A stretch of DNA of 33,586 nt from Clostridiales bacterium (GCA_016286245.1 JAEESG010000007.1:1-33586), one strand, 5' to 3'. Positions 17,203 through 28,197 are shown, counted from the stretch's first letter. Translations and numbers: made by a program. Notes: a model not told the origin generated them from the sequence alone.

Positions 17203-18117
17203 ATGAACGGCATATTGAACGTGTATAAACCGAAAGGGATAAGCTCTCACGCGGTTGTGTCGAAAATAAGAAAAATATATAACACAAAGCGCGTGGGGCA
17301 CGCGGGGACGCTCGACCCCATGGCGTGCGGAGTGCTGCCGGTACTCGTCGGGAGCGCCGCCGCGGTGCAGGAAATAATAACGGGACACGATAAAAAATAC
17401 CGCGCGGGAATACTTTTCGGAACGACGACGGACACCGGAGATATAACGGGAAACACGGTTTCGGAAAACACTCCCGAATTTTCGGAAAAGGAACTTTGCG
17501 AAACGCTTGCAAAATTCATAGGCGAAATCGAACAGATTCCGCCCATGTATTCGGCTCTCAAAAAAGACGGCGTAAAGTTGTATCAGCTCGCAAGAAAAGG
17601 CATCGAAGTCGAAAGAAAAGCGAGAATCATAAATGTATATTCGATAGAGCTTGCAAAGCCTCTTTTTGATAATAAATGCGAAATTGAGGTGTCCTGCTCC
17701 AAGGGAACGTATATAAGAACGCTTGCCGAGGATATAGGAAAGGCGCTCGGATGCGGGGCATGCCTTTACAGCCTTGAACGAACGGGCTGCGGCGGATATA
17801 AAGCGGAAAACGCCGTAAAACTCGAAACGCTGGAAGAATTGTACGAAAAATCGGACGTTCGCGCGCTTGAAAATCTGCTTGAAAGCCCCGAAAAACTGTT
17901 TTTGGACAAAAGCGCGGTACAGCTTTCGGCGTTTTACGAAAGACTTGCACTCAACGGCGCGGAAATATATATAAAAAAGGCGGGAATACCCGAAAAACTG
18001 TTTGAACAGGACAGACTCTGCAGAATTTATGATGAAAATAACCGCTTTCTTGCGGTGGGGGAGCTTCTTGATTTTCCCGACGGCAAGGCGGTTAAAATAA
18101 AATACAGACTTATTTGA
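17203..18117 (+). CDS. truB: tRNA pseudouridine(55) synthase TruB
   Basis: [34 protein letters not shown]. Confidence 0.95.
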   Translation: MNGILNVYKPKGISSHAVVSKIRKIYNTKRVGHAGTLDPMACGVLPVLVGSAAAVQEIITGHDKKYRAGILFGTTTDTGDITGNTVSENTPEFSEKELCETLAKFIGEIEQIPPMYSALKKDGVKLYQLARKGIEVERKARIINVYSIELAKPLFDNKCEIEVSCSKGTYIRTLAEDIGKALGCGACLYSLERTGCGGYKAENAVKLETLEELYEKSDVRALENLLESPEKLFLDKSAVQLSAFYERLALNGAEIYIKKAGIPEKLFEQDRLCRIYDENNRFLAVGELLDFPDGKAVKIKYRLI

Positions 18118-18139
18118 AAAAGAAAGGAAGCGAAAAACA

Positions 18140-19381
18140 ATGGTGAAGGAAACAATGGAATTCTTGAAAAATTGTGATCCGGAAGTAGCAAAGTCGATAG
18201 AACTTGAGTTTGAAAGACAGTCAAGAAATATCGAGCTTATCGCAAGTGAAAATATAGTATCGGAGGCAGTGCTTGCAGCGGCAGGGACTGTCCTTACAAA
18301 TAAATATGCCGAAGGGTATCCGTCCAAACGCTATTACGGAGGATGCGAATGCGTCGATATAGCGGAAGAAATCGCGCGTAAAAGAGCGTGCGAGCTTTTC
18401 GGAGCAGACCACGCAAACGTGCAGCCCCACTCGGGCGCAAACGCAAATTTTGCGGTATATAACGCGTTCTGTAAGCCGGGAGATACCGTAATGGGAATGA
18501 ATCTCGCCCACGGCGGACATTTAACGCACGGAAGCCCCGTCAACGTTTCGGGAATGTATTTCAATATAGTACCCTACGGCGTAAACGACGACGGCTACAT
18601 AGACTACGACGAAATGGAGAGCATCGCGAAAAAGACAAAGCCTAAGATGATAATCGCGGGCGCAAGCGCCTATCCGAGAATAATAGATTTTGAAAGATTT
18701 GCGTCCGTTGCAAAGGAAGTCGGCGCAATACTCATGGTCGATATGGCGCATATTGCGGGACTCGTTGCGGCGGGACTTCATCCAAACCCCGTTCCCTTTG
18801 CTGACGTTGTTACGACGACGACGCATAAAACGCTCAGAGGCCCCAGAGGCGGACTTATTCTCTGTAAAGAGGAGTACGCAAAGCAGATAGATAAAGCGAT
18901 ATTCCCGGGAACTCAGGGCGGTCCGCTCATGCATATAATCGCGGCAAAAGCCGTTGCGTTCGGAGAGGCGTTAAAGCCTGAATTCAAGGAATACGCGCGC
19001 CGGATAGTGTCAAACTCAAAGGCGTTCGCAAAGGCGCTGCTTGATAACGGATTCAATCTCGTTTCGGGCGGAACGGACAACCACCTTTCGCTCGTGGACC
19101 TCAGAAGCTATAACGTTACGGGTAAGGAATTTGAAAAGCGCCTTGACAGCGTTTATATAACCGTAAACAAGAACGCAATCCCCAACGACCCCGAAACGCC
19201 TTTCGTTACGAGCGGTATAAGAGTCGGAACGCCCGCGACGACCACAAGAGGCTTTGTCGAAAAGGATTATGAAAAAATTGCGGAGCTTATGAGACTTGCC
19301 GCAACGGATATCGAAACCAAAGCGGATTATATCAGGGACGAAGTAGGCGCGCTTTGCGAAAGATATCCGATTTACAGATAA
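18140..19381 (+). CDS. glyA: Serine hydroxymethyltransferase
   Basis: [62 protein letters not shown]-lysine motif. Confidence 0.97.
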   Translation: MVKETMEFLKNCDPEVAKSIELEFERQSRNIELIASENIVSEAVLAAAGTVLTNKYAEGYPSKRYYGGCECVDIAEEIARKRACELFGADHANVQPHSGANANFAVYNAFCKPGDTVMGMNLAHGGHLTHGSPVNVSGMYFNIVPYGVNDDGYIDYDEMESIAKKTKPKMIIAGASAYPRIIDFERFASVAKEVGAILMVDMAHIAGLVAAGLHPNPVPFADVVTTTTHKTLRGPRGGLILCKEEYAKQIDKAIFPGTQGGPLMHIIAAKAVAFGEALKPEFKEYARRIVSNSKAFAKALLDNGFNLVSGGTDNHLSLVDLRSYNVTGKEFEKRLDSVYITVNKNAIPNDPETPFVTSGIRVGTPATTTRGFVEKDYEKIAELMRLAATDIETKADYIRDEVGALCERYPIYR

Positions 19382-19382
19382 A

Positions 19383-19982
19383 ATGAGAATAATACTTGCG
19401 TCAAAATCGCCGAGAAGAAAGGAAATTCTCCAAAAACTCGGAATTGATTTCGAGGTAATCGTTCCCGACGTCGACGAAAACGTCGGGGACCTTGCGCCCG
19501 ATAAGACGGTTGAGGCAATTTCCGAGAAAAAAGCGAAAGCCGTGCTAAAAAAGCTTGCGGATAAGAAGGATACCCTGATTATCGCCGCCGATACGGTAGT
19601 CAATATCGGGGGAAAGATACTCGGAAAGCCGAAAGATGAAAATGACGCGAAGGAAATGTTGAAAACCCTTTCGGGAAACACGCATACCGTGCTTACCGGC
19701 TTTACACTCTGCTGTAACGGAAGGATTTTCACAAGCCACGAGGAAACGCGCGTGAAATTCAAGGAACTTTCGGACGACGAGATTGAATACTACGTTAAAA
19801 CGGGAGAACCGATGGATAAGGCGGGCTCGTACGGCATCCAGGGCAAGGCGATAGTGTTCGTGGAGGGCATAAAGGGCGATTTCTTCAACGCGGTGGGCTT
19901 TCCGATTTTCAGAATATGCGAAAAAGCAAAAAAGAAATTTAATATAGACTTGGCATTTTCAGGAGGAGAAAGAAATGTATAA
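19383..19982 (+). CDS. maf: Maf family nucleotide pyrophosphatase
   Basis: IILASKSPRRKEILQKLGIDFEVI; YVKTGEPMDKAGSYGIQGKAIVFVEGIKGDFFNAVG. Confidence 0.95.
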   Translation: MRIILASKSPRRKEILQKLGIDFEVIVPDVDENVGDLAPDKTVEAISEKKAKAVLKKLADKKDTLIIAADTVVNIGGKILGKPKDENDAKEMLKTLSGNTHTVLTGFTLCCNGRIFTSHEETRVKFKELSDDEIEYYVKTGEPMDKAGSYGIQGKAIVFVEGIKGDFFNAVGFPIFRICEKAKKKFNIDLAFSGGERNV

Positions 19983-21669
19983 GAATTACAACAAAAACTA
20001 CGCTTACAACGAAGTAACATCGTTCGACGACTTCAAGGACGTGCTTGAAGATTCAATCAAAATATGCGAGGGAAGACCCGCCTTCAAGTATAAAAAGGGT
20101 CAGGAGATTGTCAGCGTAAGTTATGAGGAATTCTATAACGATACAAAGGCGCTCGGAAGCGCGATAGCAAAACACGGATGCGCTCAGAAGCACGTTGCTA
20201 TAGTGGGACCTAACAGCTATAAATGGCTTACGGTATTTCTTACCATGCTTAACGCCACCGGCGTGTTTGTTCCGATAGATAAGGAGCTTCCTTTTGACGA
20301 GATAATGAGACTTGTCAACGACAGCGACGCGGAAATGTTCTTTTTCGCCGATTTTTACGCCGAAAACGTAAAAAAAAATAAGGAAAATATGCCGAAAGTC
20401 AAGGTTTTCGTAAATACCGACGCAAAAGAGGATAACGAGAGCGGAACGCTTTCGTACGATAAGCTCATGGAGGAAGGAAAAGCCCTTATAGCAGAGGGAT
20501 ATACCGAATATACCGATATGAAGCCCATATATGAAAATCTAAAAATGCTCGTTTACACGTCGGGCACGACCGGACAGCCGAAGGGCGTAATGCTTTCGCT
20601 CAAAAACATAGTAAACTGCGTATACCACGGACTCAGAGTGTCCACCGTTTACGACGTGTGCCTGTCCGTGCTTCCGTATCACCATACCTACGAATCGGTG
20701 TGCGGAATACTCGTGTCGCTCAAAAAGGCGGCGACAATATGCATAAACGAGAATTTGAGGACGGTTGCCGCAAACCTGAAGCTGTATAAGCCCAAATACA
20801 TAATGCTCGTTCCGCTGTTTTTAGAGTCCTTCTATAAAAAAATATGGGCAAACGCCGAGGACACGGGCAAAGCAGGAATGTTGAGAAAGATGATAACCGT
20901 AAGCAACGCGCTTTTGAAGACGGGAATAGATATGAGACCCGTATTTTTCAAATCGATAAGAGAAGTTTTCGGCGGAGACCTCATAAAGATAGTGTGCGGA
21001 GGCGCGCCATTAAGACAGGAGCTCGGAGAATTCTTTGAATCGGTGGGCGTATACGTATGCAACGGCTACGGAATTACGGAATGTTCTCCGCTTATCGCCG
21101 CAAACAGAGACTTTTACTATAATTTCGCGTCCGTCGGAAATCAGCTTCCATGCCTTGAACTCAAAATATACGAGCCGAACGCCGACGGCGAGGGCGAAAT
21201 CTGCGTAAGAGGAAACACCGTAATGATGGGATACTATAAGAGACCCGAACTTACCAAAGAGGTAATAGAGGAAAACGGCTGGTTCCATACGGGCGACTAC
21301 GGCAAGATAGGCGACGACGGCAGAGTATATATTACCGGCAGAAAGAAGAACATGATAGTACTCAAAAACGGCAAGAACATCTATCCCGAAGAAGTGGAAG
21401 AGGCTCTGCAGTCCAATAAGGAAATAGAAGAGATTATCGTTTCCGCGATAAAGGGCGAGGACGGAGAAGAAATCAGACTTTGCGCCGAGATTTATCCGCA
21501 GCCGGAAATGGTGGAAAAGATGAGCGACGAAGAGCTTTATAATGCGGTAAAGAAGGTTGTTGAAGCGTCAAACGACAGACTGCCGCTTTATAAGAGAATA
21601 ACGAAAGTCGTTATAAGGAAAACGCCGTTTGAAAAGACGACGTCGGGAAAAATAAAGAGAAAATACTGA
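19975..21669 (+). CDS. AMP-dependent synthetase/ligase (long-chain acyl-CoA synthetase-like)
   Basis: LVYTSGTTGQPKGVMLS; NGYGITECSPLIAANRD; GWFHTGDYGKIGDDGRVYITGRKKNMIVLKNGKNIYPEEVE. Confidence 0.92.
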   Translation: MYKNYNKNYAYNEVTSFDDFKDVLEDSIKICEGRPAFKYKKGQEIVSVSYEEFYNDTKALGSAIAKHGCAQKHVAIVGPNSYKWLTVFLTMLNATGVFVPIDKELPFDEIMRLVNDSDAEMFFFADFYAENVKKNKENMPKVKVFVNTDAKEDNESGTLSYDKLMEEGKALIAEGYTEYTDMKPIYENLKMLVYTSGTTGQPKGVMLSLKNIVNCVYHGLRVSTVYDVCLSVLPYHHTYESVCGILVSLKKAATICINENLRTVAANLKLYKPKYIMLVPLFLESFYKKIWANAEDTGKAGMLRKMITVSNALLKTGIDMRPVFFKSIREVFGGDLIKIVCGGAPLRQELGEFFESVGVYVCNGYGITECSPLIAANRDFYYNFASVGNQLPCLELKIYEPNADGEGEICVRGNTVMMGYYKRPELTKEVIEENGWFHTGDYGKIGDDGRVYITGRKKNMIVLKNGKNIYPEEVEEALQSNKEIEEIIVSAIKGEDGEEIRLCAEIYPQPEMVEKMSDEELYNAVKKVVEASNDRLPLYKRITKVVIRKTPFEKTTSGKIKRKY

Positions 21670-21686
21670 TTTTGCGCAAAAATAAC

Positions 21687-21753
21687 CACGGTGCATTTCT
21701 TTACATAGAATATAACGAAACAGTTTGTATTCTGTGAAAGAAGGTGCACCGTG
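21687..21753 (+). repeat. Long imperfect inverted repeat covering the SD and start codon of the next gene
   Basis: CACGGTGCATTTCTTTACATAGAATA ... TATTCTGTGAAAGAAGGTGCACCGTG; about 24 bp with small bulges and a 15-nt loop. Confidence 0.85.
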
Positions 21754-22068
21754 TTGAAATTATACGTGGTATTCTGTATTGCGGTCTGCCTGTTTGCACT
21801 GTACGGAATGTATGAAGCAATAAGAAAAATTGCCGATATATACGTGCAGAAAAAATCGGGCGCCGCATGCGACATTATAATTAAAAAATGCGATAAAAAA
21901 TACGTTGAATATATAGTGCGTTTTGCCGAAAGCAGATTTCTGTACGGCGACTATTCGATAATGTTTGAAAATATAAGAATAAGTAAAGACGCGCAAGCGG
22001 ACGAAAAACTCACGGAAAAACTGAACTACGAATTCGGAAACGTAAAAAGCGGAGAGAAAAATGCCTGA
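21751..22068 (+). CDS. Hypothetical small membrane-anchored protein (105 aa)
   Basis: GTG start with SD AAGAAGG; N-terminal TM helix LYVVFCIAVCLFALYGMYEAI; overlaps the recD2 start by 8 nt. Confidence 0.7.
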   Translation: MLKLYVVFCIAVCLFALYGMYEAIRKIADIYVQKKSGAACDIIIKKCDKKYVEYIVRFAESRFLYGDYSIMFENIRISKDAQADEKLTEKLNYEFGNVKSGEKNA

Positions 22069-24304
22069 AAACTCAGAAAACGATAACAGACAGCAGATAA
22101 AGGGAACAATAGAGGAAATAGTGTTCAAAAACGCCGATAACGGTTACGCAATATGCGTTATCGACTGCGAGGGCGAGCTTGTTACGATAACGGGGGTAAT
22201 TCCCGGCATAAACGAGGGCGAAACGATAATCGCGGTCGGAAAATGGGTAAATCATCCGAATTACGGCAAACAGTTTTCCGTCGAGCAGTACAGTAAGGAT
22301 TTTCCGAAGGCGTCGTCGGCGATTCTGGCGTATCTGTCATCTGGCGCGGTAAAGGGAATAGGACCCGTTACCGCAAAGAGAATTGTCGATTTGTACGGCG
22401 AAAATACCATTTCCGTAATAGAGGAGCACCCCGAATGGCTTACCGATATAAAGGGAGTAACGCAGAAAAAAGCACAAGAGATAGCGCAGAGCTTCAAAAA
22501 TCAGTTCGGAATGAGGGAAGTCATGATGTATTTCGAAGGACTTCTTTCCCCGAAGCTCGCACTTAAAGTGTATAAACGCTGGGGAAGCGTCGCAATCGAC
22601 GTGCTTCGGAACGACCCGTACCTTTTGTGCGACGAAATTGACGGAATAAGCTTTGATAAAGCGGATACCATCGCAAAAGGACTCGGATTCGGTAACGAAT
22701 CCGAGGAAAGAATAACCGCGGGTATAAAGTACGTGCTTTATACGGAACTTGTCAGAAGCGGAAACTGCTTTCTTCCGATGGAGGAGCTTGCGTATAAGGC
22801 GTCGGAAATGCTCGGCGTCGAGGAAGAGCAGGTTAAGGAATGCGTGGTGATTCTTTCCCATAGAGCTGAGATAATCGCGGTAAAATACGGGAACCTGACG
22901 GCAGTTTACCTTGAAAACGTTTACAGAGCGGAAAAATACTGCGCAGAGAAGCTGAAACTTCTCTGCGATACAAAGATAGATATTCCGCTTGCCGATGCCG
23001 GAAAAGAAATCGAAAAAGCCGAAAAACAGAGCGGAATAAAAATGCACAGCCTGCAGGCGGAAGCTATAAAATCCTCGATAGAGGAGGGCGTGGTAATCGT
23101 TACGGGATGTCCCGGAACTGGTAAAACCACCGTGATAAAGGCGATAATCGGGATGTTCGAAAGACTCGATATCACGGTTTGCCTTGCTGCGCCTACGGGA
23201 AGAGCGGCAAAGCGCATGACGGAATCGTCCGGCTTTCCCGCAAAGACGATACATAGACTTCTCGAAAGCGAATATACTTCGGATGACAGGATAGAATTCC
23301 AGAGAAACGAGGATAATCCGCTCGATTACGGTGCAGTCATTGTCGACGAGGCGTCGATGATAGATGTATTTTTGTTCAATGCGCTGCTGAAAGCGCTTAA
23401 ACCCGGAACAAGACTCATACTCATAGGCGACGTCGACCAGCTTCCGCCCGTCGGAGCGGGAGACGTGTTCGGCGACCTCATAAAGAGCGGCAGCTTCATT
23501 ACGGTAAGGCTCAGCGAGATATTCCGCCAGAGCAAAGACAGCCTTATCGTACTCAGCGCGCATATGATAAATAACGGGGACATGCCCCCGATCGATAATA
23601 AGGGAAACGACTTCTTCTTTATGCCGCGCAAGACCGGCAAAGAGATAAGCGAGCTGATAAGGGAACTGTGTAAGGAAAGACTTCCGAAAGCGTACGGATA
23701 TGACGCGCTGTCTGATATACAGGTAGTCTGCCCGACAAGAAAGGGAGAAGCGGGGACGACTTCGCTTAATAACATGATGAGAGAAGTTTTTAACCCGAAA
23801 AGCAGTTTGAAAAGTGAATATGCCGCAAACAATACCGTTTTCCGCGAGGGCGATAAGATAATGCAGATACGCAACAATTACGATATCGAGTGGGAGACCG
23901 AAGACGGAAGAAAGGGAAGCGGCGTTTTCAACGGCGATATAGGATTTATCGAAAAGATAGACCTTGACGAACAGACGGTGGAGTATAAATTCGACGACGA
24001 AAGAATTGCCGTCTGTGATATATCCTCACTTGAGGATATAGAGCACGCATACGCCATTACCGTGCATAAAAGCCAGGGAAGCGAATATAAGGCGGTGATA
24101 ATTCCGCTGTTCGACTGCCCGAGAGGCCTTATGACGAGAAATATGATATATACGGCGGTAACGAGGGCGCAGAACCTTGTGGTCGTTGTCGGAAAGCTCG
24201 AAATAATGAAGGAAATGATAAAAAACAACGTGAGAATGAATAAATATACCGGCCTTGCGAATATGCTGAAGCCGGCGTACGTTCATTCCGGGCGCAAAAA
24301 TTAA
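22061..24304 (+). CDS. recD2: ATP-dependent RecD2-like DNA helicase (SF1B)
   Basis: Walker A TGCPGTGKTTVIKAI, IVDEASMIDVFLFNALL, LIGDVDQLPPVGAGDVFGDLI, AYAITVHKSQGSEYKAVIIPL; N-terminal HhH region typical of RecD2. Confidence 0.95.
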   Translation: MPENSENDNRQQIKGTIEEIVFKNADNGYAICVIDCEGELVTITGVIPGINEGETIIAVGKWVNHPNYGKQFSVEQYSKDFPKASSAILAYLSSGAVKGIGPVTAKRIVDLYGENTISVIEEHPEWLTDIKGVTQKKAQEIAQSFKNQFGMREVMMYFEGLLSPKLALKVYKRWGSVAIDVLRNDPYLLCDEIDGISFDKADTIAKGLGFGNESEERITAGIKYVLYTELVRSGNCFLPMEELAYKASEMLGVEEEQVKECVVILSHRAEIIAVKYGNLTAVYLENVYRAEKYCAEKLKLLCDTKIDIPLADAGKEIEKAEKQSGIKMHSLQAEAIKSSIEEGVVIVTGCPGTGKTTVIKAIIGMFERLDITVCLAAPTGRAAKRMTESSGFPAKTIHRLLESEYTSDDRIEFQRNEDNPLDYGAVIVDEASMIDVFLFNALLKALKPGTRLILIGDVDQLPPVGAGDVFGDLIKSGSFITVRLSEIFRQSKDSLIVLSAHMINNGDMPPIDNKGNDFFFMPRKTGKEISELIRELCKERLPKAYGYDALSDIQVVCPTRKGEAGTTSLNNMMREVFNPKSSLKSEYAANNTVFREGDKIMQIRNNYDIEWETEDGRKGSGVFNGDIGFIEKIDLDEQTVEYKFDDERIAVCDISSLEDIEHAYAITVHKSQGSEYKAVIIPLFDCPRGLMTRNMIYTAVTRAQNLVVVVGKLEIMKEMIKNNVRMNKYTGLANMLKPAYVHSGRKN

Positions 24305-24609
24305 AATAAAATACCCGAATAGTATATAAAAAACGAAATAAGCGCGCAAAAACAGAATCCTGAAAGGAATATGAAAAAATCGCGGATTTTTGAAGTTTTT
24401 TTGATAAAAGAGCCTTTTTTTGAAAATTTTTCGGAAAAAGAACAGCCGTCCTGTGAAAAACCCGTTTTCATTAAGTTTTTCGCCTCGCCGAGATACTCCG
24501 ATTCACTTTTTTGAGTTTCTCTCGGGCGGACGATGAAAAACGCCTCCTCAAAGAAACTGCTGTCCACGTCTCTGACCACGACGACCCTTTTCGTACAGCC
24601 TTTTATCAT
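24301..24609 (-). CDS. Small tail-anchored hypothetical protein
   Basis: MIKGCTKRVVVVRDVDSSFFEEAFFIVRP...; C-terminal TM segment IFLSGFCFCALISFFIYYSGILF; SD GGAGGG upstream. Start set at 24609. Confidence 0.72.
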   Translation of the reverse strand: MIKGCTKRVVVVRDVDSSFFEEAFFIVRPRETQKSESEYLGEAKNLMKTGFSQDGCSFSEKFSKKGSFIKKTSKIRDFFIFLSGFCFCALISFFIYYSGILF

Positions 24610-24686
24610 AAAAATCCCTCCACTTCTTTTTCTTTGCTTATTTTCGTCATAAAAAGGGGAAAATATTCCGTTGCATGAAAAAAATG

Positions 24687-24715
24687 TTGACACCTTTTTC
24701 GTTTTAGTGTAAAAT
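24687..24715 (+). promoter_or_regulatory. Sigma-A promoter for galE
   Basis: TTGACA (24687-24692), 17 nt, TAAAAT (24710-24715). Confidence 0.8.
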
Positions 24716-24753
24716 TACTTATCAATATAAAGATTTTTTTGGAGGAAAAACGT

Positions 24754-25770
24754 ATGAAAGTTTTACTTACCGGAGGAGCCGGATATATAGGAAGCCATAC
24801 CGCGGTTGAACTCATAAAAAAAGGATATGAAACGGTAATCGCCGATAATTTTTCCAACTCAAAGCCGGTGGTAATTGACAGAATAGAGGAAATAACGGGT
24901 AAAAGACCCGCTTTTTATAAAATCGACGTTGCCGATAAAAATGCGCTCGAGGAATTGTTCTCAAAGGAAAAAATTGACAGCGTGATACATTTCGCGGGCT
25001 ACAAAGCGGTAGGCGAATCGGTCGAAAAACCGCTCGAATATTATAGAAATAATCTCGATTCCACACTTACGCTCGTCGAAACCATGAAAAAGTTCGGAGT
25101 AAAGAAGCTCGTTTTCAGCTCGTCAGCAACCGTTTACGGCGTGCCTGAAAAGGTGCCGTTAAACGAAGATATGCCCACAAAGGGATGCACGAATCCGTAC
25201 GGCTGGACGAAATATATGATAGAGCAGATATTGAAGGACGTCGCAAACGCCGATAAGAAAATGTCGGTCGTGCTTCTGAGATATTTCAACCCCGTCGGCG
25301 CGCATGAGTCGGGCAGAATAGGGGAGGACCCGAAGGGAATTCCGAATAACCTCATGCCGTATATTTCGCAGGTGGCAATCGGAAAACTGCAAAAGCTTTC
25401 GGTTTTCGGAGACGACTACGATACGCACGACGGCACGGGAGTAAGAGACTATATTCACGTCGTTGACCTCGCAAAAGGACACGTCTGCGCGATAGATTAC
25501 GCAAAGAATAACGTCGGCGCGCAGATAATAAATCTCGGCACGGGAACGGGCTATAGCGTGCTCGATATGGTAAAGGCGTTTGAAAAGGCAACGGGAAAAA
25601 GCGTGCCGTACGTAATCGCCCCGAGACGCGCGGGCGACGTCGCAAAATGCTATGCGGATCCCGCAAAGGCAAAAGAACTGCTGGGCTGGAAAGCCGAACT
25701 CAACCTCGAAGATATGTGCAGAGACTCGTGGAGATGGCAGTCAAATAACCCGAACGGCTACGACGAATAA
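24754..25770 (+). CDS. galE: UDP-glucose 4-epimerase
   Basis: [58 protein letters not shown]. Start set after SD GGAGG. Confidence 0.96.
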   Translation: MKVLLTGGAGYIGSHTAVELIKKGYETVIADNFSNSKPVVIDRIEEITGKRPAFYKIDVADKNALEELFSKEKIDSVIHFAGYKAVGESVEKPLEYYRNNLDSTLTLVETMKKFGVKKLVFSSSATVYGVPEKVPLNEDMPTKGCTNPYGWTKYMIEQILKDVANADKKMSVVLLRYFNPVGAHESGRIGEDPKGIPNNLMPYISQVAIGKLQKLSVFGDDYDTHDGTGVRDYIHVVDLAKGHVCAIDYAKNNVGAQIINLGTGTGYSVLDMVKAFEKATGKSVPYVIAPRRAGDVAKCYADPAKAKELLGWKAELNLEDMCRDSWRWQSNNPNGYDE

Positions 25771-25785
25771 AACCGGAGAAAAAAC

Positions 25786-27201
25786 ATGAGAAAACTTTCA
25801 AAAATCCTTGTTTTGGCGGTTCTTACCGCAATTTTAAATACAATATGCGTTTTTGCGGATACCGAAGACGGCTACGTCTATACGGTTTACGACGCGGAAG
25901 CGGTGATAACCGATTATACCGGCACGGAAAAGTATCTCATAATTCCCGGAAACCTCGGCGGATATCCCGTTACGGCAATAGGCCGCGAGGCGTTCAAAAA
26001 CAAAAACCTTGAGCATGTCGGCATGCCGGACAGCGTAACTTTAATCGGAGAAGGCGCATTTGCGGATAACCCCGATTTGATGGCTTTATTTCTTTCATGT
26101 AATCTTAAGGATATTCCCGCCCGCATGTGTGAAAACGACGCTTCGCTTTATGATTTCATTGTTTACGGAAACGTAAAGAGCATCGGCGACGAGGCGTTCA
26201 AAAACTGCGTATCGCTTTCGGAAATTAATTTTGCGAACACAGAGGAAAAGTGGAATTCAATTTACTTCGGAGCGGACTGGGACAAAAACATGCCGGACGG
26301 ATATACCGTTAGCACGGGGGAAGTACTTGATTTTGGATACGGCACCGAAAGTGTGAAGGTTTCGGAATATCAACACCCTGAACTGTGCGGTTACGACGTC
26401 GTTATTCCGTCGCAGGTTGACGGAGTTCCTGTTACGCAAATCTTGTCCGGAGTATTCAGAAATAAAGATATTACGTCGGTTGTTATTCCTGACTCCGTAA
26501 CAAGCATATACTCTTATGCGTTTGCGGAGAATCCCGACCTTATAAGCGTCGAGCTTCCGGCAAATCTTGAAATAATTTCAAATTATCTGTTCTCAGACGA
26601 TACGGGACTTGAAGAAGTGTTTATCCCCGCGTCGGTTACGCAGATAAACGCAGGGGCGTTTGCAAACTGTTCGTCTCTTGAGGACATATATTTCGGAGGT
26701 ACGCAGGAGGCGTGGAACGGCATAAATAAGAAAACGACGTGGAACGACGGAGTGCCGGATACCTGTACCGTACATTTTGAAAGCGCGCATTTGCCGCGGA
26801 ATACCGTAAGCGAACCTGCGTCGAATCAGGCTGAATCAGCGAATTTAAGAAAGCATGCGGCGCTGAGGTTTACGGCGGATTCCGATGACTATAACTCGTT
26901 TGATAAATTAGGTTTTCTCGTTTCGAGAAAAGACACCATGCAGCGCTACGGATTCAATCTGCTCACACACGATACGGCTGTTTACGGTACGCCGCTTTAT
27001 AAAGAGGCGCTGTGCGTTGACGAAACGCATAACCGCATATATGACGAGGACGATTCGGGAAAACGAACCTACTCGGTAATCATCTCGATTCCGGATGATA
27101 AGACGGATACGGTGTTTGTGGCACGCCCCTTCCTTGAAATAGGCGCCTCCACCCTTTACGGAACGCAGATGGAAGGGTCGTACGACGATTTGAGCATATA
27201 A
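25786..27201 (+). CDS. Secreted BspA-like leucine-rich-repeat protein
   Basis: Signal peptide (ILVLAVLTAILNTICVFA); LRR_5-type repeats (IPDSVTSIYSYAFAENPDLISVELPANLEIISNYLF; YFGGTQEAWNGI). Confidence 0.87.
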   Translation: MRKLSKILVLAVLTAILNTICVFADTEDGYVYTVYDAEAVITDYTGTEKYLIIPGNLGGYPVTAIGREAFKNKNLEHVGMPDSVTLIGEGAFADNPDLMALFLSCNLKDIPARMCENDASLYDFIVYGNVKSIGDEAFKNCVSLSEINFANTEEKWNSIYFGADWDKNMPDGYTVSTGEVLDFGYGTESVKVSEYQHPELCGYDVVIPSQVDGVPVTQILSGVFRNKDITSVVIPDSVTSIYSYAFAENPDLISVELPANLEIISNYLFSDDTGLEEVFIPASVTQINAGAFANCSSLEDIYFGGTQEAWNGINKKTTWNDGVPDTCTVHFESAHLPRNTVSEPASNQAESANLRKHAALRFTADSDDYNSFDKLGFLVSRKDTMQRYGFNLLTHDTAVYGTPLYKEALCVDETHNRIYDEDDSGKRTYSVIISIPDDKTDTVFVARPFLEIGASTLYGTQMEGSYDDLSI

Positions 27202-27210
27202 ATTTCAAAT

Positions 27211-27242
27211 AAAAAAAGCAGAAGCAAAGCTTCTGCTTTTTC
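27211..27242. terminator. Bidirectional terminator between the LRR gene and the DUF4037 gene
   Basis: AAAAAGCAGAAGC-AAA-GCTTCTGCTTTTT. Confidence 0.87.
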
Positions 27243-27252
27243 TTTATCTTTT

Positions 27253-28197
27253 TTATTCCGAAGCGCCCGTCATAAGATGAAGATTTCGGATGTTTGCGTC
27301 CTTTATGCGCCTTGTTACCGAAAGCGCGTGGTCCTCGAGATAGTCGCTGTCTGAATCCGAAAGATTTTCGCCTTTGAGATATTTCGCAACCGAAAGACAG
27401 ACGTCCTCTATAATGTCCGATTTGATAGAATAAGAACTCTCGCTGTTCTCAAACGTGAGGAGAAATTCAAGACTCGACGATAGATTTCCGAGAATTTCGA
27501 GTTTCGACATGCCGTACAGCAGCCATTTGTAGAAAGGCGCATGCTTTTTGTTCAGAAGAAATACGGTGTGCGCCGCATATTTTACAAATTCCGTAAGAGA
27601 AAGCACCGCGGCGCCGAACTGAGCGTGATTTATGCATCTTTTGTAGTTGTACTGCCCCGACTGCGCCATTCCTGCAAGATTTGCCGCGATTTTTTTGAGC
27701 CGCACGTCCTCCGGCATGCCGTATTTGATTTTTTCGTAAATTTCGGTAAATTTTCCGCTCCTGTCATAGAAAATTTCACCATTCGTCGCGTCCGCAAGAT
27801 AGCTTGACGGCATGTAAAGATAGTCCTCGGCAGAAAGATTTGCATAGTTTTCGCCCACAAGCGGGGAAAAGAAGCCGCTTACCGTCATAACTCCGTATCT
27901 CGAGCCCGCGCTCGTTGCTTTTTCCCTCGTCGGAAAACCCATAAACTCGTCCGCAAGCTTCCTGTATTCACGGGAAAGCTCAAAACCGATTTTTTCGTAA
28001 TCATCATCGTTCAGCCAAAGGCAAAAACCCGCGCAAAAGTCGTGGTCGCGCGATATTTCATCGTCAAAGCCGTATTTTTCCGAGCCCTGACCGACAAGCC
28101 CCGCGGCAATGCGGTCCTTGTATTCGGGAAACTTGCTTTCGAGCATGCCGCGCCCGTATTCTTCAAAATATTTTCTTGAAAGCTCAAGACCTTTCAT
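27253..28197 (-). CDS. DUF4037 domain-containing protein, nucleotidyltransferase-like N-terminus
   Basis: AGLVGQGSEKYGFDDEISRDHDFCAGFCLWL resembles a G-G/x-S...DxD nucleotidyltransferase signature. Start set at MKGLELSRKYFEEYG (track start 28293). Confidence 0.78.
   Translation of the reverse strand: MKGLELSRKYFEEYGRGMLESKFPEYKDRIAAGLVGQGSEKYGFDDEISRDHDFCAGFCLWLNDDDYEKIGFELSREYRKLADEFMGFPTREKATSAGSRYGVMTVSGFFSPLVGENYANLSAEDYLYMPSSYLADATNGEIFYDRSGKFTEIYEKIKYGMPEDVRLKKIAANLAGMAQSGQYNYKRCINHAQFGAAVLSLTEFVKYAAHTVFLLNKKHAPFYKWLLYGMSKLEILGNLSSSLEFLLTFENSESSYSIKSDIIEDVCLSVAKYLKGENLSDSDSDYLEDHALSVTRRIKDANIRNLHLMTGASE

Noticed and set aside
17182-18327. 381-aa minus-strand ORF opposite truB
   Set aside because: Antisense to TruB; Phe/Arg/Ser-rich with no recognisable domain.
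21687-21753. Intrinsic terminator for the acyl-CoA ligase gene
   Set aside because: No U-tract follows the stem, and the 3' arm is the SD/start region of the next gene.
22337-23563. 408-aa minus-strand ORF opposite recD2
   Set aside because: Long but antisense to RecD2 motifs; composition typical of codon-bias shadow ORFs.
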